DNA of 64,000 nucleotides from Clostridia bacterium (GCA_017936745.1 JAGBEY010000006.1:1-64000); one strand, 5' to 3'; shown: positions 16,721 through 24,200, numbered from the stretch's first letter. Made by a program: numbers and translations. Notes: generated from the letters alone by a model not told the origin.

Positions 16721-17563
16721 TCATTGAAAAACGATACAGTTTTCACTGTATCGTTTTTCTGGTGGAGCAAGATTGCTCAAATCCGAACCTTGCCCCGATG
16801 GTATTCTAAATGTGCTTGTCTTGCTCGATGTGAGGTTATAAACCGATGTAATCTTAAACCATCCATCCGGCTCATCCCATACAGTAACAGAGTTTACGAG
16901 CAGGTCTATAATGTGTCTGCGGAAATCCTCATCCTCGATGTCTCCATTACAGAACTCAGTAAGCCACCATATAATATGTTCCTTTTCTAATACAATAATT
17001 TCATCCTGTGCAACAACGAGTCGCTTTTCGGTGGCTCGTTTTTGTTTTTCTAATTCCATCAGACGGGTAGTGAGAGCATCGGAATCCGCTCCCTTTTCTA
17101 CCATCTTAATAAGATTGGCTATACTTCTCTCTATTTCGTAGAGTTCCTGTGTGAGTGCAGGAACAAGGCTTTCATTTTCAATGTCGATTTTATTCTGTCT
17201 TACTGCGGCTTCTGCAAGTTCCTCGATGACTTCGGGTGTGAGGATTGATAAAGCATCCTCTACAACCGCTCTCTCGATGAAATCTTTCTTGACGGGTATC
17301 TTCTCGCAGGAATGGTATCTCTTTCTCGTGGAGCAGGTGTAATAGTGATATTTACCACCTAAGCGACCTGTGCCGCTCTCACCCGTCATAGTAGCCCCAC
17401 AATGACCGCAGAAGAGTTTTTGTGATAAAAGGTAATCTACCTTAGCCTTACCCCTCGCAGGTGCTTGTGCGTTGATTTTGAGCCGTTTCTGCACGATGTC
17501 GAATGTCTCCTTATCTACGATAGCAGGAACGCCACCCTCTATGCGAATATCCTTATATTTATA
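16721..17563 (-). pseudogene. C-terminal remnant of a large serine recombinase
   Basis: The in-frame text begins KYKDIRIEGGVPAIVDKETF (about 17563) and continues QKRLKINAQAPARGKAKVDYLL. The zinc ribbon follows (CGHCGAT ... C), then a coiled coil (ELYEIERSIANLIKMVEKGA), and WWLTEFCNGDIEDEDFRRHIID. The whole catalytic resolvase domain and most of the Recombinase domain are missing, replaced at about 17565 by an unrelated element gene. It is unlike the intact recombinase at 6887 (different zinc-ribbon and C-terminal text), so it marks a second, older element. Confidence 0.8.
16727..16758 (-). terminator. Terminator overlapping the recombinase remnant's 3' end
   Basis: AAAAACGATACAGT pairs with ACTGTATCGTTTTT around a 4-nt loop. 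The recombinase reading frame runs through it before stopping at 16721, which suggests the natural stop codon was lost. Confidence 0.7.
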
Positions 17564-17871
17564 TATAAATCAATAAATTGTTTTACCCATCCCCGGCGGT
17601 CGTTGTCAAAGTCAGTTGATGCAGTTATAACAAAACCAACTTGCACAGGTTCGCCCGTTTTCGTGTCTCTGTACATTGGGGATTTTGTTTTAATAGCATT
17701 ATCAGAAATATCAATATAAAAACGGTCGTGTACTTCTTTTTGATATTCTTTAACGGCTGCCGTTATTGTGTCGGCTTCTATGGTTATTTCTCTAACTATG
17801 CCCGAATCAATCCACCATTTACGGCGGTTATATTCTTTCATTGTTGCGGTTGTTTTGAATTGATATAACAT
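17539..17871 (-). CDS. Conjugative-element accessory protein, 3' end probably altered
   Basis: 110 residues, start with the strong site GAGGAGGAATAAAA. Mixed alpha/beta soluble protein: KEYNRRKWWIDSGIVREI, IEADTITAAVKEYQKEV, NAIKTKSPMYRDTKTGEPVQVG, VITASTDFDNDRRGW. The last residues (NIRIFA) come from reading into the recombinase remnant, so the natural C-terminus may be missing. Its start follows the upstream stop directly, as in an operon. Not a family I can name; the style matches small ICE cargo proteins. Confidence 0.5.
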   Translation of the reverse strand: MLYQFKTTATMKEYNRRKWWIDSGIVREITIEADTITAAVKEYQKEVHDRFYIDISDNAIKTKSPMYRDTKTGEPVQVGFVITASTDFDNDRRGWVKQFIDLYINIRIFA

Positions 17872-17873
17872 TT

Positions 17874-18071
17874 TTATTCCTCCTCTGCTGCCGCTTCTAA
17901 TTCATCAAAAAGGGCGGTTAATTCTTCGTCATTGTCGATGGAATCAATATAACTGCGGTTTTCGCTCATTGCTTCAACGGCGTAATTGTCGAGATGTGTG
18001 GAATAATCTTTATAATCACTCGATACTAAATTACCATAACCGTTGTAATAAAAATAATCTCGGTTTGCACG
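17874..18071 (-). pseudogene. C-terminal fragment of an element protein
   Basis: About 65 acidic residues (DYFYYNGYGNLVSSDYKDYS, NYAVEAMSENRSYIDSID, ELTALFDELEAAAEEE) ending 2 bp before the next gene's start. On the opposite strand the phage variable-protein frame becomes authentic at about 18070, so this gene's N-terminus was lost at that junction. Function unknown. Confidence 0.45.
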
Positions 18072-18946
18072 ACTGTCTCGCAGGTGTACAGTTCGATGCA
18101 AGAGAAGCCCTGTTTTATATAGAGAACGGACTTGCCGCAGGTACATACAACTTCACAGTAAAGCAGCACAGTTGGGTAAGCACAGATGTAGGTAAGACAT
18201 TCCAATTCACCTTGACTCAGCCTATACCTGCCGGGGGACAGATTGTATTGTTATCAACTTACAATGTCGCTATCGCAGGAACTACGGTCAAGACTTACGC
18301 AAGTTCCACGACCACAACCGAAATCGAAGTCGCTACTGTTAGTGAGGGTTCTGAGGGTACAAGTTTGGGTGATGTAAACAACTCCATCAATGGTAATACA
18401 AACTCTTTACAGAGAGGTCTTCTCGGTAACAATCGTTACTCTCAGTCTGCTATCAAGCAGTATCTCGATAGCGATGGAGCAGCAGGTTCGTTTTGGAATC
18501 CGCAGAACATTTTCGATAGACCTCCTTCTTGGGTCGCTTCACAGGCAGGATTCCAAAAAGATATGGATGTCGATTTTCTCGCCGTTCTTGGTGAGGTAGA
18601 TAAGATTACTGCATTAAATACTGTCTCCGATGGCGGCGGTAGCGAAACATCTGCGGAAAAGTTTTTCCTGTTGTCTCGTACCGAAGTTTATGGTGGCAAA
18701 GAAGGTAGTATCTCAGAAGGTAACGCTTACCCTTATTATTCCGAAACATCGGATTTAAGTGCGGCAGGTACAGGAGCAGACACAAATCGTATCAAGTACA
18801 GAAATGGTGCGGCACAGTATTGGTGGCTTCGTTCTCCGTACGCCTCGAGCTCGTACATTGTGCGTTATGTGATTACCACAGGCAGTGTCAGCAACATCAC
18901 TGCCTACATCAGTTCTGGAGTTGCCCCGGCTTGTTGTATCATCTAA
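18071..18946 (+). CDS. DGR variable protein (phage receptor-binding or tail protein), N-terminally truncated
   Basis: About 291 residues remain. The first part is a phage structural segment (VQFDAREALFYIENGLAAGTYNF .. PAGGQIVLLS). The C-terminal 150 residues resemble a DUF6273/C-type-lectin-like fold: FFLLSRTEVYGG, ADTNRIKYRNGAAQYWWLRSPY, GVAPACCI. The last 106 bp before the end form the variable repeat, diversified from the template repeat at 19413. In known DGRs this domain displays variable residues that bind receptors. No start codon with a ribosome-binding site exists in frame; the frame opens inside the truncated element gene on the other strand. As assembled, the protein has lost its N-terminus and may not be expressed. 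Confidence 0.85.
   Translation, partial: DCLAGVQFDAREALFYIENGLAAGTYNFTVKQHSWVSTDVGKTFQFTLTQPIPAGGQIVLLSTYNVAIAGTTVKTYASSTTTTEIEVATVSEGSEGTSLGDVNNSINGNTNSLQRGLLGNNRYSQSAIKQYLDSDGAAGSFWNPQNIFDRPPSWVASQAGFQKDMDVDFLAVLGEVDKITALNTVSDGGGSETSAEKFFLLSRTEVYGGKEGSISEGNAYPYYSETSDLSAAGTGADTNRIKYRNGAAQYWWLRSPYASSSYIVRYVITTGSVSNITAYISSGVAPACCII
18829..18934 (+). repeat. DGR variable repeat (VR)
   Basis: 106 bp aligned without gaps to TR 19413-19518. There are 17 differences, 16 of them at TR adenines: VR positions 18839, 18842, 18849, 18854, 18858, 18866, 18873, 18885, 18891, 18897, 18900, 18905, 18909, 18914, 18915 and 18930. The single exception is 18916 (C to T). The 3' end is the invariant GGAGTTGCCCCGG, in the place of the initiation-of-mutagenic-homing site. 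Confidence 0.95.
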
Positions 18947-18958
18947 AAAATAAAGAAT

Positions 18959-18974
18959 CGCCCCGTTAGGGGCG
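18959..18974 (+). other. Hairpin/cruciform just downstream of VR
   Basis: CGCCCC-GTTA-GGGGCG, a perfect 6-bp GC-rich stem with a tetraloop, 24 bp after the VR and before the avd ribosome-binding site. DGR target sites of the Bordetella phage BPP-1 type have a hairpin/cruciform in this position that promotes retrohoming. The same role here is inferred from position. Confidence 0.55.
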
Positions 18975-18986
18975 TAGGAGGAGAAT

Positions 18987-19400
18987 ATGTCAGTAGTAAA
19001 GTCAAAACGAGGAGAAGGTCAGTTGTTGGTTATCACTAAGGCTAATGAACTTGCCACATATACCATTAAGATATGCTCTAACGAGAAGAATTTCCCGAAG
19101 CATTATCGTTGGTGCATCACAAGCAAGATAGTTGATGCCGCTATTGAAATCAGCAACAATGCGAATATGGCAAACTCGGTGTTTGTAAGAGATGAAAGCG
19201 ACTATGCTCTTCGTAAGCAGTATCAAACCAAAGCACTTGCTTCGACATATTCTCTCCTCAGTATGATGGATATTTCGTACAGAGTCTTCGGTATCGAGAA
19301 TAGCCGTATGGAGCATTGGACTAAGATTGCGGTCGAAGTTCAAACGATGCTGAGGAATTGGCGAAAGTCCGATATAGACCGATATAAGAATATGGGTTAG
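18987..19400 (+). CDS. avd: DGR accessory variability determinant (Avd-like, four-helix bundle)
   Basis: 137 residues, basic; start with the site GGAGGAG. Four predicted amphipathic helices: ITKANELATYTIKICSNE, HYRWCITSKIVDAAIEI, YALRKQYQTKALASTYSLLS and WTKIAVEVQTMLRNWRKSD. FPKHYRWCITSKI matches the Avd/bAvd (and 23S rRNA-IVP-like) four-helix-bundle pattern. Avd forms a pentamer, binds the reverse transcriptase and TR RNA, and is needed for mutagenic retrohoming. The position between VR and TR is canonical. Confidence 0.88.
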   Translation: MSVVKSKRGEGQLLVITKANELATYTIKICSNEKNFPKHYRWCITSKIVDAAIEISNNANMANSVFVRDESDYALRKQYQTKALASTYSLLSMMDISYRVFGIENSRMEHWTKIAVEVQTMLRNWRKSDIDRYKNMG

Positions 19401-19412
19401 CAGTTGTTAAGC

Positions 19413-19518
19413 TCGTTCTCCGAACACCTCGAACTCGAACAATGTGCGTAATGTGAATACCACAGGCAATGTCAACAACAACAATGCCAACAACAGTAAC
19501 GGAGTTGCCCCGGATTGT
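19413..19518 (+). repeat. DGR template repeat (TR)
   Basis: 106 bp between avd and the reverse transcriptase, rich in AAC/AAT. Read in the variable protein's frame it has 14 Asn codons, 13 of which are changed in VR. The frame continues past the repeat as ..APDCEYRSY-stop, so TR itself looks like a captured gene 3' end. It is transcribed and reverse-transcribed with adenine mutagenesis to supply new VR sequence. Confidence 0.95.
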
Positions 19519-19623
19519 GAGTACCGCTCGTATTAAAGTAATCTGTCCTTTTTCAGACGAAATCAATGCACTCACACACAAGGAACTGCTATCCCGACCG
19601 ATATGGTGAAAACAGGAGTGCCG

Positions 19624-20730
19624 ATGCGATTTACTTCCAATAGTAAGCATCGCTATACACGGCAACTAATTTTAATTATGATGAATGAATCGAAAATAAA
19701 AGAAAAGGTTTGTAACTTTGGAAACCTGTATGATGCTTTATGGAAATGTAAGCGTAATGTAGGTTGGAAAGATAGTGTTGCAGGTTATGTAAAGAACGGC
19801 TTGGTAAACTGCTTAACACTTAGGGAACAACTTATGAATGGTACATATGAGATAAGTAAATACACGATGTTCAAGGTTTACGAACCAAAAGAACGGGACA
19901 TAGTAAGCACCCGAATAAAGGATAGGGTGTTTCAACGAAGCCTGTGCGATAACTACCTTACCGAAGAAATATCACGCTCGTTTATCTACGATAACTGTGC
20001 GTGTCAAGAAGGTAAAGGTACGAAGTTCGCAAGAGACAGGCTCAAATCCCACCTGCAACGCTTCTATCGGAAACACGGCGTTGAGGGATATGTCCTTAAA
20101 TGTGATTTATCTAATTTCTTTGGTAGCACTCGCCACGATGTCGCTATTGCGGCAGTTGAAAAGCGTGTCGGTGATGCGTGGGCGGTCTCCGAAGTAACGA
20201 GAATAATCAAGAGCTTTAATCAAGGCGAGAATCCCGATGTAGGTATGGGTCTTGGGTCGCAGGTAACTCAACTCGTACAGTTGGCGGTACTTGATGACTT
20301 CGACCACTACATCAAAGAGCAATTACACATCAAGCATTACATTCGATACAACGATGACTTTGTTCTCATTCACGAGGATAAAGATTATCTCCGAAATTGT
20401 AAGGCGTTGATTGAGAAGTGGGTTACGGATTTAGGGTTAAAACTGAGTCCGAAAAAGACACAGTTGTTTCCGATAACTCAACCGATTCACTTCTTGGGTT
20501 TCAGTTTTCGATTGACTGCGACCGGCAAGGTTGTTATGAAACTTCTCCCGGAGAAAATCTCTCACGAGCGTAGGAAACTTCGTAAATTGGTGGCACGAGC
20601 GAAAGCCGGACACCTTACGAGAGAACAGGTCGATGAGTGTTTCAAGAGTTGGAAGGCTCACGCTGAACAGGGAGATACACACAATCTTGTAAGAAAGATG
20701 TACGAATACTATCAAGAATTATGGAGGTAA
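19624..20730 (+). CDS. DGR reverse transcriptase
   Basis: 368 residues from the ATG at 19624, chosen for AGGAGTG at 19614-19620; ATGs at 19603 and 19678/19681 are alternatives. RT motifs: VLKCDLSNFFGSTRHDV (motif A), GMGLGSQVTQLVQLAVLD (about 207-224; the SQ replaces the QG of group II intron RTs, a DGR hallmark), YNDD active site at about 242-245 in HYIRYNDDFVLIH, then LKLSPKKTQL and IHFLGF. It makes cDNA from TR with adenine-specific errors and delivers it to VR. The C-terminus ends 5 bp before the next phage gene's start. Intact by inspection. Confidence 0.95.
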   Translation: MRFTSNSKHRYTRQLILIMMNESKIKEKVCNFGNLYDALWKCKRNVGWKDSVAGYVKNGLVNCLTLREQLMNGTYEISKYTMFKVYEPKERDIVSTRIKDRVFQRSLCDNYLTEEISRSFIYDNCACQEGKGTKFARDRLKSHLQRFYRKHGVEGYVLKCDLSNFFGSTRHDVAIAAVEKRVGDAWAVSEVTRIIKSFNQGENPDVGMGLGSQVTQLVQLAVLDDFDHYIKEQLHIKHYIRYNDDFVLIHEDKDYLRNCKALIEKWVTDLGLKLSPKKTQLFPITQPIHFLGFSFRLTATGKVVMKLLPEKISHERRKLRKLVARAKAGHLTREQVDECFKSWKAHAEQGDTHNLVRKMYEYYQELWR

Positions 20731-20735
20731 ACAGT

Positions 20736-21206
20736 ATGTTTAAGTTTATAACCGACAAAGAACAACTCTTGCGTGAGCGTAGGAAGACGGAACATATCGA
20801 GTCTCGTCAGAGTAGCGTTGAGGTTGCGACCTCCGTAACCTTTGTTACTTTGGCTGAGAATGGTACTATTGACGAGGTTACGGCTACCGAACACACAGAC
20901 CTTTTCTCCCCGTGGGTGAGCGGAATGGCGTATGCGGTCGGTGCATTGAGACAGTACAACGATGAGTTATATCGTTGTGTACAGGCTCATACTTCACAAG
21001 ATGATTGGACTCCCGATGTTTCTGCTTCTCTGTGGAGCAAGGTCGGAAATCCTGCTGAGGAATATCCTGCGTGGTCTCAGCCTATCGGTTCTCACGATGC
21101 TTATGCTTCGGGAGATAAGGTTACTCATAATGATAAGAAATGGGTTTCCACCGTTGACGGAAATGTGTGGGAGCCGGGAGTTTATGGATGGGAGGTTGCA
21201 GAATGA
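20736..21206 (+). CDS. Phage tail-associated protein with carbohydrate-binding modules
   Basis: 156 residues from the ATG at 20736 (site GGAGGT inside the RT's last codons). A helical N-terminus (1-45) is followed by two aromatic modules: WVSGMAYAVGALRQYNDELYRCVQAHTSQDDW and WSQPIGSHDAYASGDKVTH..GNVWEPG, each like the CBM5/12-type chitin/cell-wall-binding fold common in tail proteins. It probably binds cell-surface glycans next to the DGR-varied protein. Overlaps the next gene by 4 bp (ATGA). Confidence 0.7.
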   Translation: MFKFITDKEQLLRERRKTEHIESRQSSVEVATSVTFVTLAENGTIDEVTATEHTDLFSPWVSGMAYAVGALRQYNDELYRCVQAHTSQDDWTPDVSASLWSKVGNPAEEYPAWSQPIGSHDAYASGDKVTHNDKKWVSTVDGNVWEPGVYGWEVAE

Positions 21207-21475
21207 TTGAAGCGTTGATTGCTGCCGGTTCAGCCATTGTCGTAGGTGGCTTATCGCTGATAGGTGTAATTATCACCAACAACAAATCCAACAATGAGAT
21301 GAAGAGCGATATTAAAACGGCACAAGCGGTAACAAACGAGCGAATCAATGAACTTACTCGTGAAGTGCGTTTACACAATGATTTTGCTACAAGAATCCCT
21401 GTACTCGAAGAAAAATTAGATGTTGCGAATCATCGCATATCTGACCTCGAAGTATTTCACAAACCCACAAACTAA
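21203..21475 (+). CDS. XhlA-like phage lysis-associated membrane protein
   Basis: 90 residues from ATG 21203 (site GGAGGT). There is one N-terminal membrane helix (IEALIAAGSAIVVGGLSLIG), then a coiled coil (AQAVTNERINELTREVRLHN, RIPVLEEKLDVANHRISDLE). This size and order resemble XhlA/hemolysin-type proteins of lysis cassettes. It precedes the endolysin and holin genes. Confidence 0.65.
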   Translation: MIEALIAAGSAIVVGGLSLIGVIITNNKSNNEMKSDIKTAQAVTNERINELTREVRLHNDFATRIPVLEEKLDVANHRISDLEVFHKPTN

Positions 21476-21491
21476 TCGGAGGTGTAATAAT

Positions 21492-22499
21492 ATGGCAGTT
21501 ATGACAAACAAAGAGTTCGTACAGAAACTCAAAGATGTAGTTTATAACTACAAGACCCTGTATGTTATGGGATGCTTCGGTGCTCCTATGACAGAAGCGA
21601 ACAAGATTCGCTATTGCAACAATCACTCCTACAACAAAAAAGCGGCTCGTACCGCTATGATTAAGGCGGCAACGAGCGACACATTCGGTTTCGACTGTGT
21701 GAACCTTATTAAAGGTATTCTGTGGGGATGGAATGGCGATGTATCAAAGCAATACGGCGGTGCGAGATATGCCGTAAATGGTGTACTCGATGTTAGTGCC
21801 GATGGTATGATTGCTCTCTGTTCTGACCTCTCGACCGATTTCAACCACATCGAAGTCGGAGAAGCGGTATGGTGCAAAGGTCATATCGGTGTTTATATCG
21901 GTGATGGTCTTGCAATCGAATGTACTCCCTCGTGGAAAAACAATGTACAGATTACCGCTTGTAATTGCAGTAAGTCGGGGTACAATCGTAGAAATTGGAG
22001 TAAACACGGCAAACTTCCTTATATTAAATATATCGTAGAAGCCGTGGATGCTCCTCAGCCTGTGGTTTCCGACAAGACCGAATATAATGTCGGCGATGTA
22101 GTCGATTTCACAGGTACTACACATTACACTTCTTCCTACATTGCGGCAATCGGAAGAAAATGTAAGCCCGGTAAAGTTAAGATTACCGCAAAGAGTATCA
22201 AAAACAAACACCCCTATCACGCAGTTGCTATTTCGGGTGGCGGTTCTACCGCATACGGATGGATAAACGCATCCGATATTAACGGTCCCGTTGATACCGC
22301 ATACGCTCCTGCAAAGGGAGATAAAGTCAAGATGGTTAAGGATGCTCCTGTGTATGGTAAAACATACAAATTCTCTCCGTGGGTGTATAATTGCACTCTG
22401 TTCGTGAGAGATGTACAGGGTTCTCGTATAACGATTTCCACACAGAAAACGGGAGCAATCACAGGTGTTGTCGATAAGAAATACCTTACTAAAATATAA
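21492..22499 (+). CDS. Phage endolysin, NlpC/P60-type peptidase with C-terminal SH3-like domain
   Basis: 335 residues from ATG 21492 (site CGGAGGTG). Catalytic cysteine in DTFGFDCVNLIKG (about C65), candidate histidine in KGHIGVYIGDG (about 130). The C-terminal half has EYNVGDVVDFTGTTHYTSS and KGDKVKMVKDAPVYGK, bacterial SH3-like wall-binding segments. It cleaves peptidoglycan peptide links to release phage. Flanked by the XhlA-like protein and holin. Confidence 0.85.
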   Translation: MAVMTNKEFVQKLKDVVYNYKTLYVMGCFGAPMTEANKIRYCNNHSYNKKAARTAMIKAATSDTFGFDCVNLIKGILWGWNGDVSKQYGGARYAVNGVLDVSADGMIALCSDLSTDFNHIEVGEAVWCKGHIGVYIGDGLAIECTPSWKNNVQITACNCSKSGYNRRNWSKHGKLPYIKYIVEAVDAPQPVVSDKTEYNVGDVVDFTGTTHYTSSYIAAIGRKCKPGKVKITAKSIKNKHPYHAVAISGGGSTAYGWINASDINGPVDTAYAPAKGDKVKMVKDAPVYGKTYKFSPWVYNCTLFVRDVQGSRITISTQKTGAITGVVDKKYLTKI

Positions 22500-22515
22500 T
22501 CGGAGGTAACGAATT

Positions 22516-22875
22516 ATGGAACTCTTCACACAATTTATCAATGAATACGGAACTACCCTTATCTATGCCGTACTTACTGCTATTGCAGGATATGTCGGTC
22601 TTTGGGTTAAGTCCCTTTACACAAAATACATCAACGACAAGACCAAACAGGATGTCGTTAAGACCTGCGTAAGTGCGGTCGAACAGTTATACAAAGACCT
22701 CCACGGCGAAGAAAAATATAACAAGGTCGTGGAATCCGTTTCCGAAATGCTTATGGAAAAAGGCATCACTATTACTGAACTTGAATTGAAGATGTTGATT
22801 GAAGCAACGGTCGGAGAGTTTAATAAGGTCTTTGCATCCGCTCCGGCTATTACCGAATCGGAAGAATCGGTATAG
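22516..22875 (+). CDS. Phage holin (LL-H type)
   Basis: 119 residues; site GGAGGTAAC. One N-terminal membrane helix (LIYAVLTAIAGYVGLWV) is followed by a long charged helix (DVVKTCVSAVEQLYKDL, EEKYNKVVESVSEMLMEKGI) as in phage_holin_LLH proteins. It times membrane permeabilisation for the endolysin. Last gene of the prophage remnant. Confidence 0.8.
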   Translation: MELFTQFINEYGTTLIYAVLTAIAGYVGLWVKSLYTKYINDKTKQDVVKTCVSAVEQLYKDLHGEEKYNKVVESVSEMLMEKGITITELELKMLIEATVGEFNKVFASAPAITESEESV

Positions 22876-22900
22876 TATATAGTCCTCCTCAAACAAAACG

Positions 22901-22940
22901 AAGCACCGACAGGGCGTTCAACCTTGTCGGTGCTTTGTCG
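22901..22940 (+). terminator. Terminator of the phage lysis operon
   Basis: AAGCACCGACA pairs with TGTCGGTGCTT around a 13-nt loop, with a short T-rich tail, 25 bp after the holin stop. Confidence 0.75.
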
Positions 22941-22989
22941 TTTGTCCGAAAAACACTCCTACTATAAAGTGGTTCGGATTATACTTCAA

Positions 22990-23338
22990 TGGTGGAGATG
23001 AGGAGAATCGAACTCCTGTCCGAAAACGCATTCACAAAACTTTCTCCGAGCGCAGTTATCTGTTAGGATTCCCCACAAAGGCAGGTAGATAACAAACCAA
23101 CCTCTGCCGGTATCGTCTTAATACGGCTTATTACCCGACGAAAGACAATGAGTCGTTGACCACTAAATGATGCCCTGTCCTAAGCCGTGGTGCTCTCAGG
23201 CAAGACAGCCGCCGTAATTAGGCAGCGTAAGCTAAATTTTTGTTAGCGTTTAATTTTAAGTTTGAAGCTTTTATAGTTGCGCCCCACAACTGCTCGCTTA
23301 TCTTGCTTCAACATCCCCGTCGAAACCTTTACATCCCC
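22990..23338 (-). ncRNA. ssrA: Transfer-messenger RNA (tmRNA)
   Basis: On the minus strand the 5' end GGGGATG pairs with the 3' end CATCTCC-A-CCA (CCA encoded). AAAGGTTTCGACGGGG follows the 5' stem and GGTTCGAGTCC-like T-arm sequence precedes the 3' end. The tag frame reads GCT AAC AAA AAT TTA GCT TAC GCT GCC TAA, giving the degradation tag ANKNLAYAA. It rescues stalled ribosomes with SmpB, whose gene lies just upstream. Its 3' end faces the prophage remnant, a usual prophage att site. Confidence 0.95.
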
Positions 23339-23391
23339 ATATATCAGTCGAGGAGAGTTTTCTCCCCCGCTATTTTTACAGACGAAACCTC

Positions 23392-23847
23392 TTACCGAAA
23401 GTTCCGTTCCTTTAAAGCGCGATCCATACTACGCTTTGCATCCGCTTCCGCTTTTGCATCGCGCTTATCATAATTTTTCTTCCCTTGTGCCAGGGCAATG
23501 CTGAGCTTAATCCAGTTATTTTTTAAATATACCTCCAGCGGTACAATGGTAAGTCCTTTTTCGGTTAATTTGCCTGTAAGCTTCATAATTTCCTGCTTCC
23601 GAAGAAGAAGCTTCCGCACCCGTTCCGGTTCACGGTTGAAAATGTTGCCATGTTCATAGGGACTGATATGAGCACCGATTAAAAAAGCTTCCCCATTTTT
23701 AATATCAATATAGGAATCCTTCAAATTCATCTTTCCCTGACGCACTGATTTTACTTCTGTTCCCACAAGCTCTATGCCTGCTTCGTAGGTTTCTAAAATA
23801 AAATAGTCGTGTCTGGCTTTTTTGTTTTGTACCAATGTTTTTCCCAT
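23392..23847 (-). CDS. smpB: SsrA-binding protein SmpB
   Basis: 151 residues from the ATG at 23847; upstream in-frame starts add 15 residues not seen in the family, and GGGAG is correctly placed for 23847. Motifs: NKKARHDYFILETYEAGIEL, GTEVKSVRQGKMNLKDSY, GAHISPYEHGN, KKNYDKRDA near the C-terminus. It binds the tRNA-like part of tmRNA and brings it to stalled ribosomes. It lies 54 bp upstream of ssrA on the same strand. Confidence 0.95.
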   Translation of the reverse strand: MGKTLVQNKKARHDYFILETYEAGIELVGTEVKSVRQGKMNLKDSYIDIKNGEAFLIGAHISPYEHGNIFNREPERVRKLLLRKQEIMKLTGKLTEKGLTIVPLEVYLKNNWIKLSIALAQGKKNYDKRDAKAEADAKRSMDRALKERNFR

Positions 23848-23890
23848 AATAACTCCCATTAAAACAAAATGCAACAATTTTTCTTTAGGC

Positions 23891-23929
23891 AAAAATTCGG
23901 AAAGTGGAACCCAGCCACTTTCCGAATCT
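23891..23929 (-). terminator. Terminator of the rpsF-ssb-rpsR operon
   Basis: GATTCGGAAAGTGG with CCACTTTCCGAATT around a 7-nt loop, then T5 on the minus strand, 20 bp after the rpsR stop. Confidence 0.85.
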
Positions 23930-23948
23930 GATGTCTTATGGACTTATA

Positions 23949-24200
23949 TTAGTCTGCAGAATAAGGCATTAAAGCAATATGTCTTGCTCGTTTGATTGCG
24001 ATAGTCAGCAGTCTCTGATGTTTTGCACAAGTACCGGTTACTCTTCTGGGCAGAATTTTTGCTCTTTCAGAAGTGTATCTTCTTAACTTTGCTACATCTT
24101 TATAATCGATATCCATTGCTTTATCAACACAGAACTGGCAAACTTTTCTTTTGGGTCTTCTGTTTGCTCTGAATGAATTTTCTCTTTTAATTTCAGCCAT
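23949..24200 (-). CDS. rpsR: 30S ribosomal protein S18
   Basis: 83 residues, basic. [55 protein letters not shown] is the full S18 signature. The CxxC and a further cysteine suggest the zinc-containing form. Third gene of the standard rpsF-ssb-rpsR operon. Confidence 0.97.
   Translation of the reverse strand: MAEIKRENSFRANRRPKRKVCQFCVDKAMDIDYKDVAKLRRYTSERAKILPRRVTGTCAKHQRLLTIAIKRARHIALMPYSAD

Noticed and set aside
16758-16800. TGGTGGAG followed by tRNA-like 3' sequence, considered as the second att copy of the ssrA end or a tRNA fragment
   Set aside because: Only 8 bp match the ssrA 3' end, and the T-loop-like stretch has G where A58 is required; it lies inside the recombinase reading frame.
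17969-18070. TTG-started extension of the variable-protein frame
   Set aside because: It is antisense to real element coding sequence and lacks a ribosome-binding site; the phage-like text begins only near 18070.
20437-20450. GGATTTAGG in the RT gene matching the tRNA-Leu anticodon-loop core
   Set aside because: A 9-bp match inside conserved RT coding sequence (TDLGLKLSPKK) is coincidence.
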